This document shows positions 16,586-28,099 of a stretch of DNA of 64,000 nt, piece by piece (position 1 is the stretch's first letter; the number at the start of each line of letters is the position of its first letter). A model generated the notes under the pieces. It saw only the letters and a program-made list of their open reading frames with translations, ran no database searches and was not told where the DNA came from. The position numbers were made by a program, and so were the translations under genes. The DNA is from Gammaproteobacteria bacterium LSUCC0096 (GTDB taxonomy: Bacteria; Pseudomonadota; Gammaproteobacteria; Pseudomonadales; Litorivicinaceae): the NCBI GenBank assembly GCA_008087055.1, contig VIEA01000001.1, positions 546,414 to 610,413 of the forward strand. Reading direction: 5' to 3'.

Positions 16586-17859
16586 TGGCGATTCAATCAG
16601 TGCGGGGAATGCCAGATATTCTCCCCGAACAGGCGGGCGCGTGGCGCTATCTTGAACAGCAAGCGCAACGCATTTTTAGCGCGCATGGTTTAACGCAAAT
16701 ACGTACCCCAATCGTCGAAGATACCGCTTTATTTGCTCGATCAATTGGTGATGTCACCGACATTGTCGAAAAAGAGATGTACACCTTTGAGGACCGCTCG
16801 GGTGACAGCCTAACCCTGCGGCCAGAGCTCACCGCGGGCGTTGTGCGGGCTGCCATTGAACACGGCCTCCTGCATAACCAAACACAGCGTCTATGGTACC
16901 AAGGACCTGCTTTTCGACATGAGAGGCCACAGAAAGGCCGGTATCGGCAGTTCCACCAAATTGGCGTGGAGTGTTTTGGTATTTCTGATGCATTGATGGA
17001 TGCGGAACTGATCGAAATGACTGATCAGTTATGGAAACAGTTGCGGATTCGTGATTCAGTGACGCTTGAGCTCAACTCAATTGGATCACCTGAAGCCCGA
17101 GCCCGCTACCGTGCTGCGCTTGTTGATTTTCTGTCATCGCGGAAAGATCAGTTGGACGAGGACAGCCAGTCCCGCCTTGAACGGAGTCCTCTACGTATTC
17201 TGGATTCAAAAAACGAATCAACACAGGCGCTCTTGGGTGATGCGCCGTCGTTGATGGATTATTTGACAGACGATGATCGTGAACACTTTGCCGTTTTAAC
17301 CCAAGCGCTCGAAGAAGCTGGAATTGAGTTTCGTATCAATCCCCGGTTAGTGCGTGGTCTCGACTATTACGGGCGCACCGTTTTTGAGTGGACCACCCAA
17401 GCCCTCGGAGCCCAGGGCACTATTTGTGGTGGTGGTCGCTATGATGGGCTGGTCGAGCATCTTGGTGGACGATCAACTCCCGGTGTTGGTTTTGCGCTTG
17501 GAATGGAGCGCGTGGTTCTTTTGATGGAATCGTTAAATGTGATTCCAGATTCTTATCAGACCCAAGCCGATGTATATTTAATGCCACAACAGATTGAGTG
17601 TGAGTCTAGTATTCGACGATTGGCGCGCGATCTTAGATCTCAGTTTCCTACCCTTCGCGTCATGACCCACATCGGTGGCGGCAGCCTGAAAAGTCAGTTG
17701 AAAAAGGCGGATAAGTCAGGAGCTGAAATCGGCATAATTATCGGGCAAATGGAACTTGAGAGTGGCCACATTGTCTATAAGCCACTGCGTGGTGGAGACC
17801 AAGAAACATTGACCGAAGCTGAACTGCTTCACCGAATTTCAGAATTAAAGGATGCATGA
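16585..17859 (+). CDS. hisS: Histidyl-tRNA synthetase
   Basis: A 424-residue class II aminoacyl-tRNA synthetase. Motif 1 region: GLTQIRTPIVEDTALFARSIG. Motif 2: RLWYQGPAFRHERPQKGRYRQFHQIG. The histidine-specific motifs are LVRGLDYYGRTVFE and GGGRYDGLVEHLGG, and motif 3 is GVGFALGMERVVL. The C-terminal anticodon-binding domain starts near residue 330. It overlaps ispG by one base and yfgM by four. Confidence 0.97.
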   Translation: MAIQSVRGMPDILPEQAGAWRYLEQQAQRIFSAHGLTQIRTPIVEDTALFARSIGDVTDIVEKEMYTFEDRSGDSLTLRPELTAGVVRAAIEHGLLHNQTQRLWYQGPAFRHERPQKGRYRQFHQIGVECFGISDALMDAELIEMTDQLWKQLRIRDSVTLELNSIGSPEARARYRAALVDFLSSRKDQLDEDSQSRLERSPLRILDSKNESTQALLGDAPSLMDYLTDDDREHFAVLTQALEEAGIEFRINPRLVRGLDYYGRTVFEWTTQALGAQGTICGGGRYDGLVEHLGGRSTPGVGFALGMERVVLLMESLNVIPDSYQTQADVYLMPQQIECESSIRRLARDLRSQFPTLRVMTHIGGGSLKSQLKKADKSGAEIGIIIGQMELESGHIVYKPLRGGDQETLTEAELLHRISELKDA

Positions 17860-18518
17860 TGGATTATTTAAAGACCGATGAAGAACAGGGTGAAGCCCTC
17901 AAACGCTGGCTTGCCCAAAATGGTCTTGGTTTATTGATTGCGATTGCAGTTGGTGTTGGGTCAGTTCTTGGATATCAGCAGTGGCAGCAATATCAAATCA
18001 ATCAGCAGTCAGATGCTGCAGGTCGATATCAAGAACTGATTGAGCTGTCTGCGGTCAATTTTTCCGAGCAAGATACGGATGCAGACTATGAACGTCTACT
18101 AACAGTTGCTGACGGTCTTCGTCAGTCACATGCTGGCAGTAACTATGCGGCACTGGGTGCAGGGATTGTTGCTGCGCAAGCAGTCGAGCGTGGTGATTTT
18201 GATTTGGCAGTGAGTCAGCTAACGTATGCAGAAGCTGAACTTGAGTTACCAGAATTAAAAGCAATGGCGTCACTTCGCTTAGCGCGGCTTGAACTCGAAC
18301 TTGGCCAAGGTGATGCGGCGCTGAGTCGCGTGCGTTCAATGTCAGCCGAGTTCTTTAAAGGCTCTCGTAGTGAACTGGAAGGCGATATTCTGGTCGCTTT
18401 AGAGAAACCGCTTGAGGCGCGTGATGCGTATTTGAAAGCTCAAGCCTCGCTGACCGAGGCGGGGTTAAACACCGCTGTCGTCGATCTAAAATTATCTGCA
18501 TTACCTGAGGGTTCCTAA
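17856..18518 (+). CDS. yfgM: YfgM family ancillary SecYEG translocon subunit
   Basis: A 220-residue protein starting MMDYLKTDEEQGEALKRWLAQNG, the standard YfgM opening, then one transmembrane helix (GLLIAIAVGVGSVLGYQQW) and a periplasmic TPR-like domain with repeated Ala/Leu helices. In E. coli YfgM works with PpiD at the Sec translocon to hand exported proteins to periplasmic chaperones. It lies between hisS and bamB as usual, overlapping both. Confidence 0.9.
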   Translation: MMDYLKTDEEQGEALKRWLAQNGLGLLIAIAVGVGSVLGYQQWQQYQINQQSDAAGRYQELIELSAVNFSEQDTDADYERLLTVADGLRQSHAGSNYAALGAGIVAAQAVERGDFDLAVSQLTYAEAELELPELKAMASLRLARLELELGQGDAALSRVRSMSAEFFKGSRSELEGDILVALEKPLEARDAYLKAQASLTEAGLNTAVVDLKLSALPEGS

Positions 18519-19639
18519 TGCATCGTTTGTTGAGTTTGGGCGTTGTGCTTGCACTAGCTGGGTGCTCGAGCGCTCCTGAAAAGCCTGATCCCACTCCCCT
18601 TGAGCGAATTACCGAGCTTGTTGAGCTGGATGATGTTGAATCAGCGTCTCTCGGAGGTGGTGATCAAACCGGGTTGAGTCCTGCAGTTGATGGCGATGTG
18701 ATCGCTGCTGCATCCGCTGGGGGTGATGTGTATTTGCTCAACCCAGCGTTGGATGAGTTGTGGGATGTCGATATCGATCGATCGATCGTCGGTGGAGCAG
18801 CTCTCAACAGTTCGGCGGTGTATGTTGCAACCGCAGACGCGGCTCTAGTCGCGTTGTCTCGAGAGACAGGTGATGTGCTATTCGAAGTTGCACTTCCGAG
18901 TAATTCGACCGTGCCTCCGATCGCGACAGACACACTGGTGTTTGTGAAAACTCAGATTGGTCAGTTGCTCGCCTTAAACGCATCAACCGGTGACACTGTT
19001 TGGTTCGAAGAAGCCCAAGAGAGCGGGGTCGGTATCCGTGGAGGTGCACCGATGACACTCGTCGATGATGTACTGTTTGTCTTGTGGGAGTCTGGCCGGA
19101 TAGTCAGTTATCAAGCAGCGACTGGCCGTATTCTGTGGGAGCGACAAGTGGCTGTTTCGCGCGGTCGAAGCCCGCTTGAGCGGATTGTTGACTCAAAAGG
19201 TGCGCCTTCGGTACGCAATAACCTTGTTGCGACTGCGACCCGTAACGGACAGGTGAGTCTTTTGGATGCGCGGAACGGTCAGTTGATCTGGAGTTTAGAC
19301 TCTGATGCATATCCTGGCGCACTACTCGCGTTTAACGCAGTTACGGTTGTTGAGACTGACGGAACAATCTCAGCCTATAGTGCGCAGTCTGGTGAATCAT
19401 TATGGACCACTGAAGCGCTTAAATATCGAGAATTAAGTCCTCCAGTTGTTATTGCTGACTCGATAGGTGTGGTCGATCTTGAAGGAGAACTGCATCTCTT
19501 GGACCCAGCCAATGGGTCGATCATTGGCCGTATTGATGTCGGTGGCGACAAAGGAAAAGTTGCTCCAGTCGCGATTGAGAATGGCGTGCTTGTTCAGTTG
19601 CTCGATGGCCGATTAAGCCGTGTGGAAGTGATTCGTTGA
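18518..19639 (+). CDS. bamB: Outer membrane assembly lipoprotein BamB
   Basis: A 373-residue lipoprotein (lipobox LAGC, Cys16) forming an eight-bladed PQQ-type beta-propeller. Repeats are visible as A-x-x-[75 protein letters not shown] and [14 protein letters not shown]. BamB is a non-essential part of the BAM complex that inserts outer-membrane proteins. The start overlaps the yfgM stop by one base; the stop overlaps der. Confidence 0.94.
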   Translation: MHRLLSLGVVLALAGCSSAPEKPDPTPLERITELVELDDVESASLGGGDQTGLSPAVDGDVIAAASAGGDVYLLNPALDELWDVDIDRSIVGGAALNSSAVYVATADAALVALSRETGDVLFEVALPSNSTVPPIATDTLVFVKTQIGQLLALNASTGDTVWFEEAQESGVGIRGGAPMTLVDDVLFVLWESGRIVSYQAATGRILWERQVAVSRGRSPLERIVDSKGAPSVRNNLVATATRNGQVSLLDARNGQLIWSLDSDAYPGALLAFNAVTVVETDGTISAYSAQSGESLWTTEALKYRELSPPVVIADSIGVVDLEGELHLLDPANGSIIGRIDVGGDKGKVAPVAIENGVLVQLLDGRLSRVEVIR

Positions 19640-21048
19640 ACACCCCAGTCATTGCCCTCGTTGGTCGACCCAATGTCGGTAAGTCAACGTTATTTAATCG
19701 ACTCACGCGAAGCCGTGACGCGCTTGTTGCTGATTACGCGGGCTTAACGCGTGATCGCAAATATGGACGGGCGTTGTTATCCGGTCATCCGTTTCTTTTG
19801 ATCGATACTGGTGGACTGACCGGCGGCGAGGCCGGAATTGATGCAGCAATGGCGGAGCAGTCCAAAGCAGCGATTGAGGAAGCCGATGCAGTGGTCTTTA
19901 TGGTCGATGCGACCAGTGGTGTTGCAGCATCCGACCAAACAGTCGCCGACATGCTTCGGAGAACAGATAAGCCAGTTTGGCTCGTCGCTAACAAGATTGA
20001 TGGTCAAAATGCAGATGTGGCCTTGGCCGACTTTTACGGGCTTGGTTTCGGTGAACCACAGGCAATCGCTGCATCCCACGGTCGTGGAGTGGGTACGCTA
20101 AGTGATCAACTGCTGGAGCATTTTGGTCTGCTTGACGTTGAGCCGCTCGACGCAAATGCTGAGCGTCAGAATGCACCTGGAATTCGGATTGGTGTTGTCG
20201 GTCGTCCGAACGTCGGAAAATCAACGCTTGTGAACCGTATGCTTGGTGAAGACCGGGTCGTCGTCTTTGATTTACCAGGTACAACGCGCGATTCAATTTA
20301 TATCCCGTATGAGCGTCATGATGAAACCTACACACTCATTGATACAGCGGGTGTACGTCGTCGTGGACGCGTGAGTGAGACAGTCGAAAAGTTTTCTATT
20401 GTGAAAACCCTTCAGGCCATCGAAGACTCGCATGTCGTGATCTTGGTTGTTGACGCTCAGGAAGGTCTCGTTGAACAAGATATGCATCTGATGGGAACCG
20501 TCGTTGATTCCGGTCGTGCATTGGTTGTTGCTGTGAATAAATGGGACCATTTAGACCCTGATGTGCGAGAGAAGATTCGTGAGACCTTAAAACGTCGACT
20601 GAGTTTTATACCTTGGGCGAAAATTCACTATATCTCTGCGCTGCATGGAACCGGGGTCGGTGATTTATATGGTTCAATCAAAGAAGCGTATGAAGCGGCT
20701 ACCACGAAATTTTCAACCAATGCGCTAACGCGCATTTTGGAAGATGCAGTTGCCGATCACCAGCCACCACTTGTACGTGGTCGACGAATCAAGCTGCGTT
20801 ATGCACACCAAGGTGGTATGAATCCTCCTCGAATCATTATTCACGGGAATCAGACCAAAGATGTGCCAGAAGCCTATCGACGGTATTTAGAGAATATCTA
20901 TCGTCGGGTGCTGAATATCACAGGATCACCAGTCAAAATTGAATTCAAATCGGGTGAGAATCCGTTTGCAGGGCGTAAAAACAAACTCACTGATCGTCAA
21001 ATTCAGCGAAAGCGACGTTTGATGAAATTTGTGAAACAGAAAAAGTAA
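19636..21048 (+). CDS. der: Ribosome biogenesis GTPase Der
   Basis: A 470-residue GTPase with two tandem G domains, needed for 50S subunit maturation. The first P-loop is [13 protein letters not shown] with switch DTGGLTGGE and specificity NKID; the second P-loop is [13 protein letters not shown] with DTAGVRRRG and NKWD. The C-terminal KH-like domain ([21 protein letters not shown]) is complete. The start is TTG fused to the bamB stop (TTGA). The stop directly abuts the convergent smr gene. Confidence 0.97.
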   Translation: MNTPVIALVGRPNVGKSTLFNRLTRSRDALVADYAGLTRDRKYGRALLSGHPFLLIDTGGLTGGEAGIDAAMAEQSKAAIEEADAVVFMVDATSGVAASDQTVADMLRRTDKPVWLVANKIDGQNADVALADFYGLGFGEPQAIAASHGRGVGTLSDQLLEHFGLLDVEPLDANAERQNAPGIRIGVVGRPNVGKSTLVNRMLGEDRVVVFDLPGTTRDSIYIPYERHDETYTLIDTAGVRRRGRVSETVEKFSIVKTLQAIEDSHVVILVVDAQEGLVEQDMHLMGTVVDSGRALVVAVNKWDHLDPDVREKIRETLKRRLSFIPWAKIHYISALHGTGVGDLYGSIKEAYEAATTKFSTNALTRILEDAVADHQPPLVRGRRIKLRYAHQGGMNPPRIIIHGNQTKDVPEAYRRYLENIYRRVLNITGSPVKIEFKSGENPFAGRKNKLTDRQIQRKRRLMKFVKQKK

Positions 21049-21606
21049 CTAAGTTCGCTCCCAGCGGTCATCAAAAAGACCGCTTGTCACTACGTTTACT
21101 ACACCCACACCGCCGTCTGAGCGGCGAGCACTGGCAAATGCGACAATGTCAGGATTGTTTTTCAACCACCGATTCACGTAGGCCTTGAGCAGTGGACGCC
21201 CATCTTTACTGTGTCGACCAACACCGTGTGTGATTCTGATGTGGGTTAAGCGACGCTCTCTGATGGTCTGGAAAAGCGCTGTGATTGCATAAGCAGCTTC
21301 ATCAACCGTGTAGCCGTGTAGATCGATTTCATATTGCGCTGGAAAGGGCGCCTCGTCGAGTAAGCCGAGAACCCGGCGGTCAACCTCATAAGCCACATAT
21401 TCCAAAGGTTTGAGAGGATCGATGGGAGGCGGCTCCTCGGTAGATAAGCCATGATGAGCTCGAGCGGCGACTGTATCTTCAGCACGAGCACGAGCCGTCT
21501 CGATTTCATCAGAAGAGAGCACTTTTTTCGGGCGGATACGGATATCGCGCTCGATCGGCTCGACCCCCGTCTCTTGCATCAATGATTTAAATAAATCGTT
21601 AGACAT
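21049..21606 (-). CDS. Smr-domain protein (SmrA-like)
   Basis: A 185-residue protein with a basic/acidic N-terminal region and a C-terminal Smr domain carrying the two hallmark motifs, YEIDLHGYTVDEA and IRITHGVGRHSKDG. Smr domains are nucleases or nucleic-acid binders; the small stand-alone proteins next to prmB in gammaproteobacteria have uncertain roles in ribosome or mRNA quality control. The stop codon immediately adjoins the der stop with no spacer. It is divergent from prmB. Confidence 0.9.
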   Translation of the reverse strand: MSNDLFKSLMQETGVEPIERDIRIRPKKVLSSDEIETARARAEDTVAARAHHGLSTEEPPPIDPLKPLEYVAYEVDRRVLGLLDEAPFPAQYEIDLHGYTVDEAAYAITALFQTIRERRLTHIRITHGVGRHSKDGRPLLKAYVNRWLKNNPDIVAFASARRSDGGVGVVNVVTSGLFDDRWERT

Positions 21607-21682
21607 GTTGTAACCATAGGGGGTGAATCTAAACTTTCAAAGTCTTCTTGCTCTCAAAGCAGCATCTGTCTAGTCTTCCGGC

Positions 21683-22591
21683 ATGACTGAACTTCTTACC
21701 ATTCGTGACTTTCTTCGATTTGCTCTTTCTGAGTTCGGACGTTACCCGATTGAGCTCGGGCATGGTACCGACTCTCTGTGGGATGAAGCGCTCGCTTTAA
21801 TTTTTGGTGCGCTGTCGTTGCCGCCAGATGGTGATGAGCGCTTGCTCGACGCGACGCTAACATCTGACGAGCGACGTCATGTGATGGATTTAATTCAGAA
21901 GCGAGTACACGAACGGATTCCTGTTCCGTACCTGACCAAAAAGGCATGGTATGCCGGCCTTCCATTCATTGTTGATGAGCGTGTGCTGATTCCTCGGAGT
22001 CCGATTTTTGAGCTGATTGAAACTGAATTTAAGCCTTGGTTTGATGCGCCAAGTGATAGACCGATTCGAGTCCTCGATTTGTGCACTGGTTCTGGATGTC
22101 TTGGAATCACGACTGCACTGACATTTCCTGAGAGCACAGGTGTTTTAGCTGATATTGAGTCGGGTGCCTGCCAGGTCGCGCGTGAAAATGTTGATTTTCA
22201 TCAGCTCGGAGATCGGCTTGAAGTGATTCAATCGGATGGATTTGATGATCTTTTCGATGACGCGTTTGATGTCATCATTTGCAATCCACCCTATGTCGAT
22301 GCAGAGGATATGGCTGACCTTCCTCCGGAATACCGTAAAGAGCCAGAGATCGCTCTAGCCTCAGGTAAAGACGGGCTCGAGCTTGTAAGGCGTCTCATTA
22401 GCCAGGCGTCTGATTGGCTGACCGATGATGGAATCATGATCCTCGAGGTCGGTAATACCTGGGGGCTTCTTGATCGGGAAGTCACCGTGCGGACTGGTGA
22501 GCCTGTACAATGGCTCGAATTCGAATTTGGAGGGCATGGTGTTTGCGTGCTCTCAAAGCATGAACTGAACAAGCTATACTCGGCGTTTTAA
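21683..22591 (+). CDS. prmB: Ribosomal protein L3 glutamine methyltransferase PrmB
   Basis: A 302-residue SAM methyltransferase that N5-methylates a glutamine of ribosomal protein L3. The N-terminal helical substrate domain (TIRDFLRFALSEFGRYPIELGHGTDSLWDEAL) distinguishes PrmB from PrmC. The SAM site is VLDLCTGSGCLGI and the catalytic NPPY motif appears as IICNPPYVDAEDM. The smr/prmB-aroC arrangement is common in Pseudomonas relatives. aroC follows after 12 bases. Confidence 0.95.
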   Translation: MTELLTIRDFLRFALSEFGRYPIELGHGTDSLWDEALALIFGALSLPPDGDERLLDATLTSDERRHVMDLIQKRVHERIPVPYLTKKAWYAGLPFIVDERVLIPRSPIFELIETEFKPWFDAPSDRPIRVLDLCTGSGCLGITTALTFPESTGVLADIESGACQVARENVDFHQLGDRLEVIQSDGFDDLFDDAFDVIICNPPYVDAEDMADLPPEYRKEPEIALASGKDGLELVRRLISQASDWLTDDGIMILEVGNTWGLLDREVTVRTGEPVQWLEFEFGGHGVCVLSKHELNKLYSAF

Positions 22592-22603
22592 TCGGAAATA
22601 CTT

Positions 22604-23707
22604 ATGAGCGGGAACACATTCGGCACCTTGTTTACAGTTTCAACGGCAGGTGAGAGCCACGGCCCTGGCTTGGTTGCTGTTGTTGATGGGTGTCCTCCTC
22701 TAATCCCGCTGTCAGTTGAAGATATTCAAATCGATCTGGATCGCAGAAAGCCAGGCCAGAGCAAACACACGACTCAGCGGCGTGAAGCTGACGAAGTTGA
22801 GATTTTGTCCGGTGTGTTTGAGGGGATGACAACCGGGACACCGATTGCGCTTTTGATTCGAAATACAGACCAGCGTTCGAAAGATTATTCAAATATCAAA
22901 GATGTGTTTCGTCCGGCGCATGCTGATTACACCTATGAGCATAAGTATGGAATTCGTGATTACCGAGGCGGTGGTCGGAGTTCCGCGCGTGAGACTGCGA
23001 TGCGTGTGGCAGCGGGAGCGATCGCGAAGAAAGTGTTGTCACATCTTTTCTCGGTCAAAGTCCGCGGTTGTTTGACTCAACTCGGCCCGATCACATGCGA
23101 AATCAAAGATTGGTCGATTGTCGACGCCAACCCATTCTTTAGTCCGGATCCGGATCGGATAGAGGAGCTTGAGTCTTACATGGATCAGTTACGGCGAGAT
23201 GAAGACTCTATCGGCGCCCGATTGACCGTCGTTGCGGAAGGATTGCCACCAGGATGGGGCGAGCCTGTGTTTGACCGATTAGATGCTGATGTTGCTCACG
23301 CGTTGATGTCGATTAATGCCGTGAAAGGCGTCGAAATTGGAGAGGGTATGGCTGTTGTAAATCGCCGTGGCTCAGAGCATCGCGATGTCATGACTCCAGA
23401 AGGATTTCTCACCAATAACGCAGGCGGTGTTTTGGGTGGTATCAGTACGGGGCAGCCACTCGTTGCGCATTTGGCCTTAAAGCCAACCAGTTCAATAACG
23501 ACGCCAGGTAAAACGATTAATAAACAAGGCGACGTGACAGACGTCATCACTAAAGGTCGCCACGATCCCTGTGTTGGCATTCGTGCAACGCCAATTGCAG
23601 AGGCAATGGTCGCTTTGGTTCTTCTTGATCACGCGCTTCGCCATCGCGGGCAAAATGGTCACGTGATGAGCGATACACCTGTTATTCCGGGATTCCCATC
23701 GACGTGA
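22604..23707 (+). CDS. aroC: Chorismate synthase
   Basis: A 367-residue FMN-dependent enzyme that eliminates phosphate from EPSP to give chorismate, the branch point for aromatic amino acids. Signatures: [55 protein letters not shown] and [17 protein letters not shown]. The length is normal. It overlaps the following MFS gene through GTGA. Its product feeds the trp genes further along the same strand. Confidence 0.97.
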   Translation: MSGNTFGTLFTVSTAGESHGPGLVAVVDGCPPLIPLSVEDIQIDLDRRKPGQSKHTTQRREADEVEILSGVFEGMTTGTPIALLIRNTDQRSKDYSNIKDVFRPAHADYTYEHKYGIRDYRGGGRSSARETAMRVAAGAIAKKVLSHLFSVKVRGCLTQLGPITCEIKDWSIVDANPFFSPDPDRIEELESYMDQLRRDEDSIGARLTVVAEGLPPGWGEPVFDRLDADVAHALMSINAVKGVEIGEGMAVVNRRGSEHRDVMTPEGFLTNNAGGVLGGISTGQPLVAHLALKPTSSITTPGKTINKQGDVTDVITKGRHDPCVGIRATPIAEAMVALVLLDHALRHRGQNGHVMSDTPVIPGFPST

Positions 23708-24870
23708 CAGTTGCTGTGCCAAGTGTTCGACTTGGCAGTTTGTATGGTTTGTATTTCGCTGTCGTTGCTCTGAGTATTGGGTGGTTCGGCCCGTTTTTTC
23801 AGTCACTGGGATTTAGTGCGTCTGAAATCGGCATAGCGATTGGAGTACTCACTGGCTCAAAAATTATTGCGCCCTACCTCTGGGGTACGCTAGGCGATTT
23901 ACTTCCAAATCGACTTCGGGTGGTACAGCTCGGCATTGTCGGATCGTCATTGGCTGCTAGTTTACTACTGCTGGATGTCGATTTTTTAGGCCTTTGTCTC
24001 GTATTGGCTCTGTTTGGCGTGTTTTGGAATGCCATCATTGCTCAGTTTGATACGTTGACGCTTGAGTATTTGGCTGAAAATCATCACCAATACTCATCAA
24101 TCCGTGTCTGGGGATCAATTGGATTCATCATCATGATGCTGGCCTCGGGTTGGCTGTTTTCTGACGTCGAATATGGAATTCTGCCATGGTTGATTATTGC
24201 TGGACTGATGGTCTCTGCAGCGATCTCTATGACGTTGCCGGGACACGGGCACACCCATCCCCCTGAGGAGAGTGGTGAGGGGATAGGAAGTCGGCTGACC
24301 AACCCATCGGTCTTGATATTTTTTGTCGTTGCGTCTTTGAATCAGCTTACGCATGGACCCTTGAACGTATTTTTTACCCTTTACGTGCAAGATCATGGAT
24401 ACAGCGCATTTCAAGCGGGCCAGCTGTGGGCGCTCGGGGTGTTTGCTGAAGTGATTTTATTTTTCGTTTTGCCACGATTTATTCGCACGCTCGATCTTCG
24501 CGTCCTGCTTGTCCTATCGCTGGCGCTTGGATCGATGCGATGGTTATTGATTGGAGCCTATCCTGATGTTGTATGGTTAGTGATTGTGTTGCAGTTGTTG
24601 CATGCATTCACTTTCGGTGCGATTCATTCTGTAAGTATCGAATTCATTCGGCGCTGGTTCCCGGGAAAGCTCTCTGGTCGAGGGATGGCTTTGTATAGCG
24701 GATGTGTATTTGGGATTGGCGGATCTTTAGGTGCAACCTTGTCTGGGATTGCATGGGAATCACTCGGTGGAAGCGCCACATTTTTGTGCGCAAGTTTGAT
24801 CACGGGCTGCACCGCGATTACAGCCTGGTTTAGTCTCCGAGATGCGCGACTTGGGGCGCAATCTTTCTAG
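23704..24870 (+). CDS. MFS transporter, HcaT/MFS_1-like
   Basis: A 388-residue membrane protein with about twelve predicted helices. The opening [38 protein letters not shown] and the block [13 protein letters not shown] are typical of the MFS_1_like group that includes the 3-phenylpropionate transporter HcaT. The central loop is short and His/Glu-rich. The same gene follows aroC in Pseudomonas. The substrate is unknown. The start is GTG within the aroC stop. Confidence 0.85.
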   Translation: MTVAVPSVRLGSLYGLYFAVVALSIGWFGPFFQSLGFSASEIGIAIGVLTGSKIIAPYLWGTLGDLLPNRLRVVQLGIVGSSLAASLLLLDVDFLGLCLVLALFGVFWNAIIAQFDTLTLEYLAENHHQYSSIRVWGSIGFIIMMLASGWLFSDVEYGILPWLIIAGLMVSAAISMTLPGHGHTHPPEESGEGIGSRLTNPSVLIFFVVASLNQLTHGPLNVFFTLYVQDHGYSAFQAGQLWALGVFAEVILFFVLPRFIRTLDLRVLLVLSLALGSMRWLLIGAYPDVVWLVIVLQLLHAFTFGAIHSVSIEFIRRWFPGKLSGRGMALYSGCVFGIGGSLGATLSGIAWESLGGSATFLCASLITGCTAITAWFSLRDARLGAQSF

Positions 24871-24879
24871 TCGAGATCC

Positions 24880-24907
24880 TTTGGTCTGGCTGGATTTCTG
24901 ATAAACT
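24880..24907 (+). promoter_or_regulatory. Possible promoter for leuC operon
   Basis: An extended -10 (TGA-TAAACT, 24899-24907) with TTTGGT 16 bases upstream, placing a start about 25 bases before leuC. The leader is too short for a leucine attenuator. Confidence 0.35.
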
Positions 24908-24936
24908 GTACGGCTTATTTTTCCAAGGAGATAGAA

Positions 24937-26352
24937 ATGGCCGGTCGCACCTTATACGACAAGCTGTGGGATAGTCATCTCGTAACACAAAGAGATGACG
25001 GTAGTGCGTTGATCTATATCGATCGACACTTGTTGCATGAAGTCACTTCTCCGCAAGCGTTTGAAGGCCTTGCATTGGCTGGTCGAACACCTTGGAGACT
25101 CGCAGCGAATCTCGCGACCGTGGATCACAATGTTCCAACTGAAAACCAATCAGCAGGTGTCTCAGCTATTGAAGATCCAACTAGTCGCTTGCAGGTTCAG
25201 ACGCTTGATCAGAACTGTGATGCGTTTCATGTCACTCAATTTAAAATGGGTGATCCACGTGCCGGTATCGTCCATGTGATCGGGCCAGAGCAAGGTGCAA
25301 CACTTCCTGGCATGACTGTTGTTTGTGGCGACAGCCATACGGCAACACACGGTGCCTTTGGTGCATTAGCCCACGGTATTGGCACAAGTGAAGTTGAGCA
25401 TGTGCTCGCGACACAGTGTCTCGTCGCCAAGAAGATGAAAAATATGCGTGTCACAGTGACTGGTCCGCTAGGATTTGGTGTGACAGCAAAAGATGTGATT
25501 CTTGCGATCATTGGTCAGATTGGAACGGCTGGCGGCACGGGCTACGCAATTGAGTTTGCTGGTGAGGGTATCCAATCGCTATCGATGGAAGGCCGAATGA
25601 CAGTCTGTAACATGGCAATTGAGGCTGGCGCCCGCGTTGGATTGGTTGCGGTTGACGAGAAGACAATCGAATACGTTCAAGGTCGACCATATTCGCCTCA
25701 AGGCGCCGATTGGGATCGTGCTGTCGAAGCATGGACAGATTTAGTCAGTGATTCTGATGCCCAGTTTGACCATGAAGTGGTCGTTGATGGCACGGTGATT
25801 GAGCCGCAAGTGTCATGGGGTACAAACCCTGAGATGGTGACGGGCATTTCTGGTCATGTTCCAAATCCTGAAGCAATCGATGATCCGATTCATCGCGGTG
25901 CGACCGAGCGAGCGCTGAAATACATGGGCCTTGAACCGAATCAGCCGATTGAATCGATTCGTTTGGACCGTGTGTTTATCGGTTCATGTACGAATTCACG
26001 GATCGAAGACTTACGCGAAGCTGCTCAAGTTGTTGATGGTAAGCGAGTCGCTGATTCAGTGATTCAGGCGATGGTCGTACCAGGTTCTGGTTTGGTTAAA
26101 GAGCAGGCTGAGAAAGAAGGTTTGGACGTCATTTTCCGGGAAGCGGGTTTTGAGTGGCGAGATCCAGGGTGCTCAATGTGCTTGGCGATGAATGCTGATC
26201 GACTCGGGCCTGGAGAACATTGTGCTTCAACCTCGAATCGTAATTTCGAAGGTCGTCAGGGTGCCGGCGGACGGACTCATCTCGTGAGTCCTGCGATGGC
26301 TGCGGCGGCAGCAATTGCTGGTCATTTCGTTGACGTCAGAGAATGGTTGTAA
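24937..26352 (+). CDS. leuC: 3-isopropylmalate dehydratase large subunit
   Basis: A 471-residue aconitase-family subunit that, with LeuD, isomerises 2-isopropylmalate to 3-isopropylmalate in leucine synthesis. The start [16 protein letters not shown] has AAGGAG upstream. The 4Fe-4S ligands are Cys in [13 protein letters not shown] and in [11 protein letters not shown]. Substrate-binding [28 protein letters not shown] is present. leuD follows after about 10 bases. Confidence 0.97.
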   Translation: MAGRTLYDKLWDSHLVTQRDDGSALIYIDRHLLHEVTSPQAFEGLALAGRTPWRLAANLATVDHNVPTENQSAGVSAIEDPTSRLQVQTLDQNCDAFHVTQFKMGDPRAGIVHVIGPEQGATLPGMTVVCGDSHTATHGAFGALAHGIGTSEVEHVLATQCLVAKKMKNMRVTVTGPLGFGVTAKDVILAIIGQIGTAGGTGYAIEFAGEGIQSLSMEGRMTVCNMAIEAGARVGLVAVDEKTIEYVQGRPYSPQGADWDRAVEAWTDLVSDSDAQFDHEVVVDGTVIEPQVSWGTNPEMVTGISGHVPNPEAIDDPIHRGATERALKYMGLEPNQPIESIRLDRVFIGSCTNSRIEDLREAAQVVDGKRVADSVIQAMVVPGSGLVKEQAEKEGLDVIFREAGFEWRDPGCSMCLAMNADRLGPGEHCASTSNRNFEGRQGAGGRTHLVSPAMAAAAAIAGHFVDVREWL

Positions 26353-26362
26353 GGGGCAAATG

Positions 26363-27004
26363 ATGCAGCAGTTTGTAAAAGAAACCGGTTTGGTTGTGCC
26401 TTTGGACCGTGCGAACGTCGACACCGATCAAATCATCCCGAAGCAGTATTTGAAATCGATTAAGCGGACAGGTTTTGGCGTCAATCTGTTTGATGATTGG
26501 CGTTATTTGGATCCGGGTGAGCCGGGCATGGATCACACGAAGCGTCGTTTGAATCCCGATTTTGTGTTGAATGATTCACGTTTTTCAGGCGCGAGTATTT
26601 TGCTTGCGCGCGATAATTTTGGTTGTGGATCCAGTCGAGAGCACGCACCTTGGGCGATTCTTGAATATGGCTTCAAAGCAGTAATTGCGCCGTCTTATGC
26701 CGATATTTTCTTTAATAACAGTTTTAAAAATGGCTTGTTACCTGTGATCTTGGCCGAAAATGAAGTGGATACTTTGTTCGCGCTGGCAACTGGTGAGACT
26801 CCTGTTGAAATCACGGTCGATCTGCAGTCACAGACTGTGACGGGGCCAGAGGGGTTCAGTGCCTCGTTTGACATCGATCCATTTCGTAAAACGTGTTTGT
26901 TAGAGGGTCTGGATGAGATTGGTCTGTCGCTCAAAGACGCAGACTCAATCAAGGCGTATGAAACGAAGCGTGCTGTTGATGCACCTTGGTTATTTCGAGA
27001 TTAA
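26363..27004 (+). CDS. leuD: 3-isopropylmalate dehydratase small subunit
   Basis: A 213-residue partner of LeuC. Two adjacent ATGs occur; the second has AAGGGG at 6 bases and gives [28 protein letters not shown], the usual start. The swivelling-domain motif [36 protein letters not shown] is complete. leuB follows after nine bases. Confidence 0.96.
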   Translation: MQQFVKETGLVVPLDRANVDTDQIIPKQYLKSIKRTGFGVNLFDDWRYLDPGEPGMDHTKRRLNPDFVLNDSRFSGASILLARDNFGCGSSREHAPWAILEYGFKAVIAPSYADIFFNNSFKNGLLPVILAENEVDTLFALATGETPVEITVDLQSQTVTGPEGFSASFDIDPFRKTCLLEGLDEIGLSLKDADSIKAYETKRAVDAPWLFRD

Positions 27005-27013
27005 GGACGACTG

Positions 27014-28090
27014 ATGCCGAATATTATTTTGTTATCGGGTGATGGTATTGGCCCAGAAATTATGGCTGAGGCTGGTCGCGTTCTCGATCGAGTCAACCAG
27101 CAGCATGCATTAGGAGTATCGACTGAACAGTGTTTGATTGGCGGTGCTGCGATTGACGCTACAGGTGAGCCACTACCTGAAGAGACACTCACAAAAGCCA
27201 AGAATTCAGATGCTGTTCTGTTGGGCGCTGTGGGTGGACCGAAATGGGACAGCCTTCCGATGGATAAGCGCCCTGAGAAGGGGTTGTTGAAAATCCGCGC
27301 AGGTATGGATCTTTTTGCGAATTTGAGGCCCGCACTTTTGTACCCTGAGCTCGCGTCTGCCTCGACCCTAAAGGAAGAGGTGGTAAGTGGGCTTGATCTG
27401 CTGATCGTTCGTGAATTGATTGGTGGTATTTATTTTGGCGAGCCTCGAGGTATTGAGGGAGAGCCAGGTCAGCGCGTTGGTTACAACACGGATCGTTATT
27501 CAGAGCCAGAGATCGAAAGGATCGGTCGAATTGCTTTTGATGCGGCAATGGCGCGTGATAAGAAACTGTGTTCGGTCGATAAAGCAAATGTTCTTGAGGT
27601 GACTGTTCTATGGCGCGAAGTTATGGACCGTCTTGGCCAGGAATATCCTGAAGTTGAGTTGTCGCATATGTATGTCGATAACGCGGCTATGCAACTTGTC
27701 CGGGCGCCCAAACAATTTGATGTGATGGTGACTGGTAATTTGTTTGGAGACATTTTGTCTGATGCGGCCGCGATGCTTACTGGATCAATCGGGATGCTGC
27801 CGTCGGCATCTTTGAATAGCCAGAAGCAGGGGCTTTATGAGCCGTGTCATGGATCGGCTCCTGACATCGCCGGCCAAGATCTGGCCAACCCGTTAGCGAC
27901 GATTTTGTCGGTTTCAATGATGTTGTTGCACTCATTGAATGCGCCGAAAGCTGCGCAAGCGATCGAAGACGCGGTGAAATCTGTATTGGCCTCTGGACTC
28001 AGAACAAAAGACATTGCGACAGGTGCATCGGGCGAGCAAATCGTTGGGTGTCGTGCAATGGGTGAAGCTGTGCTCAAGGCTTTGAATTAA
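27014..28090 (+). CDS. leuB: 3-isopropylmalate dehydrogenase
   Basis: A 358-residue NAD-dependent enzyme that oxidises and decarboxylates 3-isopropylmalate. Visible blocks: [45 protein letters not shown], the metal/substrate Lys-Tyr region [15 protein letters not shown], and [26 protein letters not shown] with the NAD-binding [10 protein letters not shown]. It is the third step-specific gene of the leu set and is followed by asd, as in Pseudomonas. Confidence 0.97.
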   Translation: MPNIILLSGDGIGPEIMAEAGRVLDRVNQQHALGVSTEQCLIGGAAIDATGEPLPEETLTKAKNSDAVLLGAVGGPKWDSLPMDKRPEKGLLKIRAGMDLFANLRPALLYPELASASTLKEEVVSGLDLLIVRELIGGIYFGEPRGIEGEPGQRVGYNTDRYSEPEIERIGRIAFDAAMARDKKLCSVDKANVLEVTVLWREVMDRLGQEYPEVELSHMYVDNAAMQLVRAPKQFDVMVTGNLFGDILSDAAAMLTGSIGMLPSASLNSQKQGLYEPCHGSAPDIAGQDLANPLATILSVSMMLLHSLNAPKAAQAIEDAVKSVLASGLRTKDIATGASGEQIVGCRAMGEAVLKALN

Positions 28091-28099
28091 GGAATGATG

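Noticed and set aside
24871..24936. Leucine attenuator before leuC
   Set aside because: The 66-base spacer has no leader peptide with Leu codons and no terminator/antiterminator hairpins.
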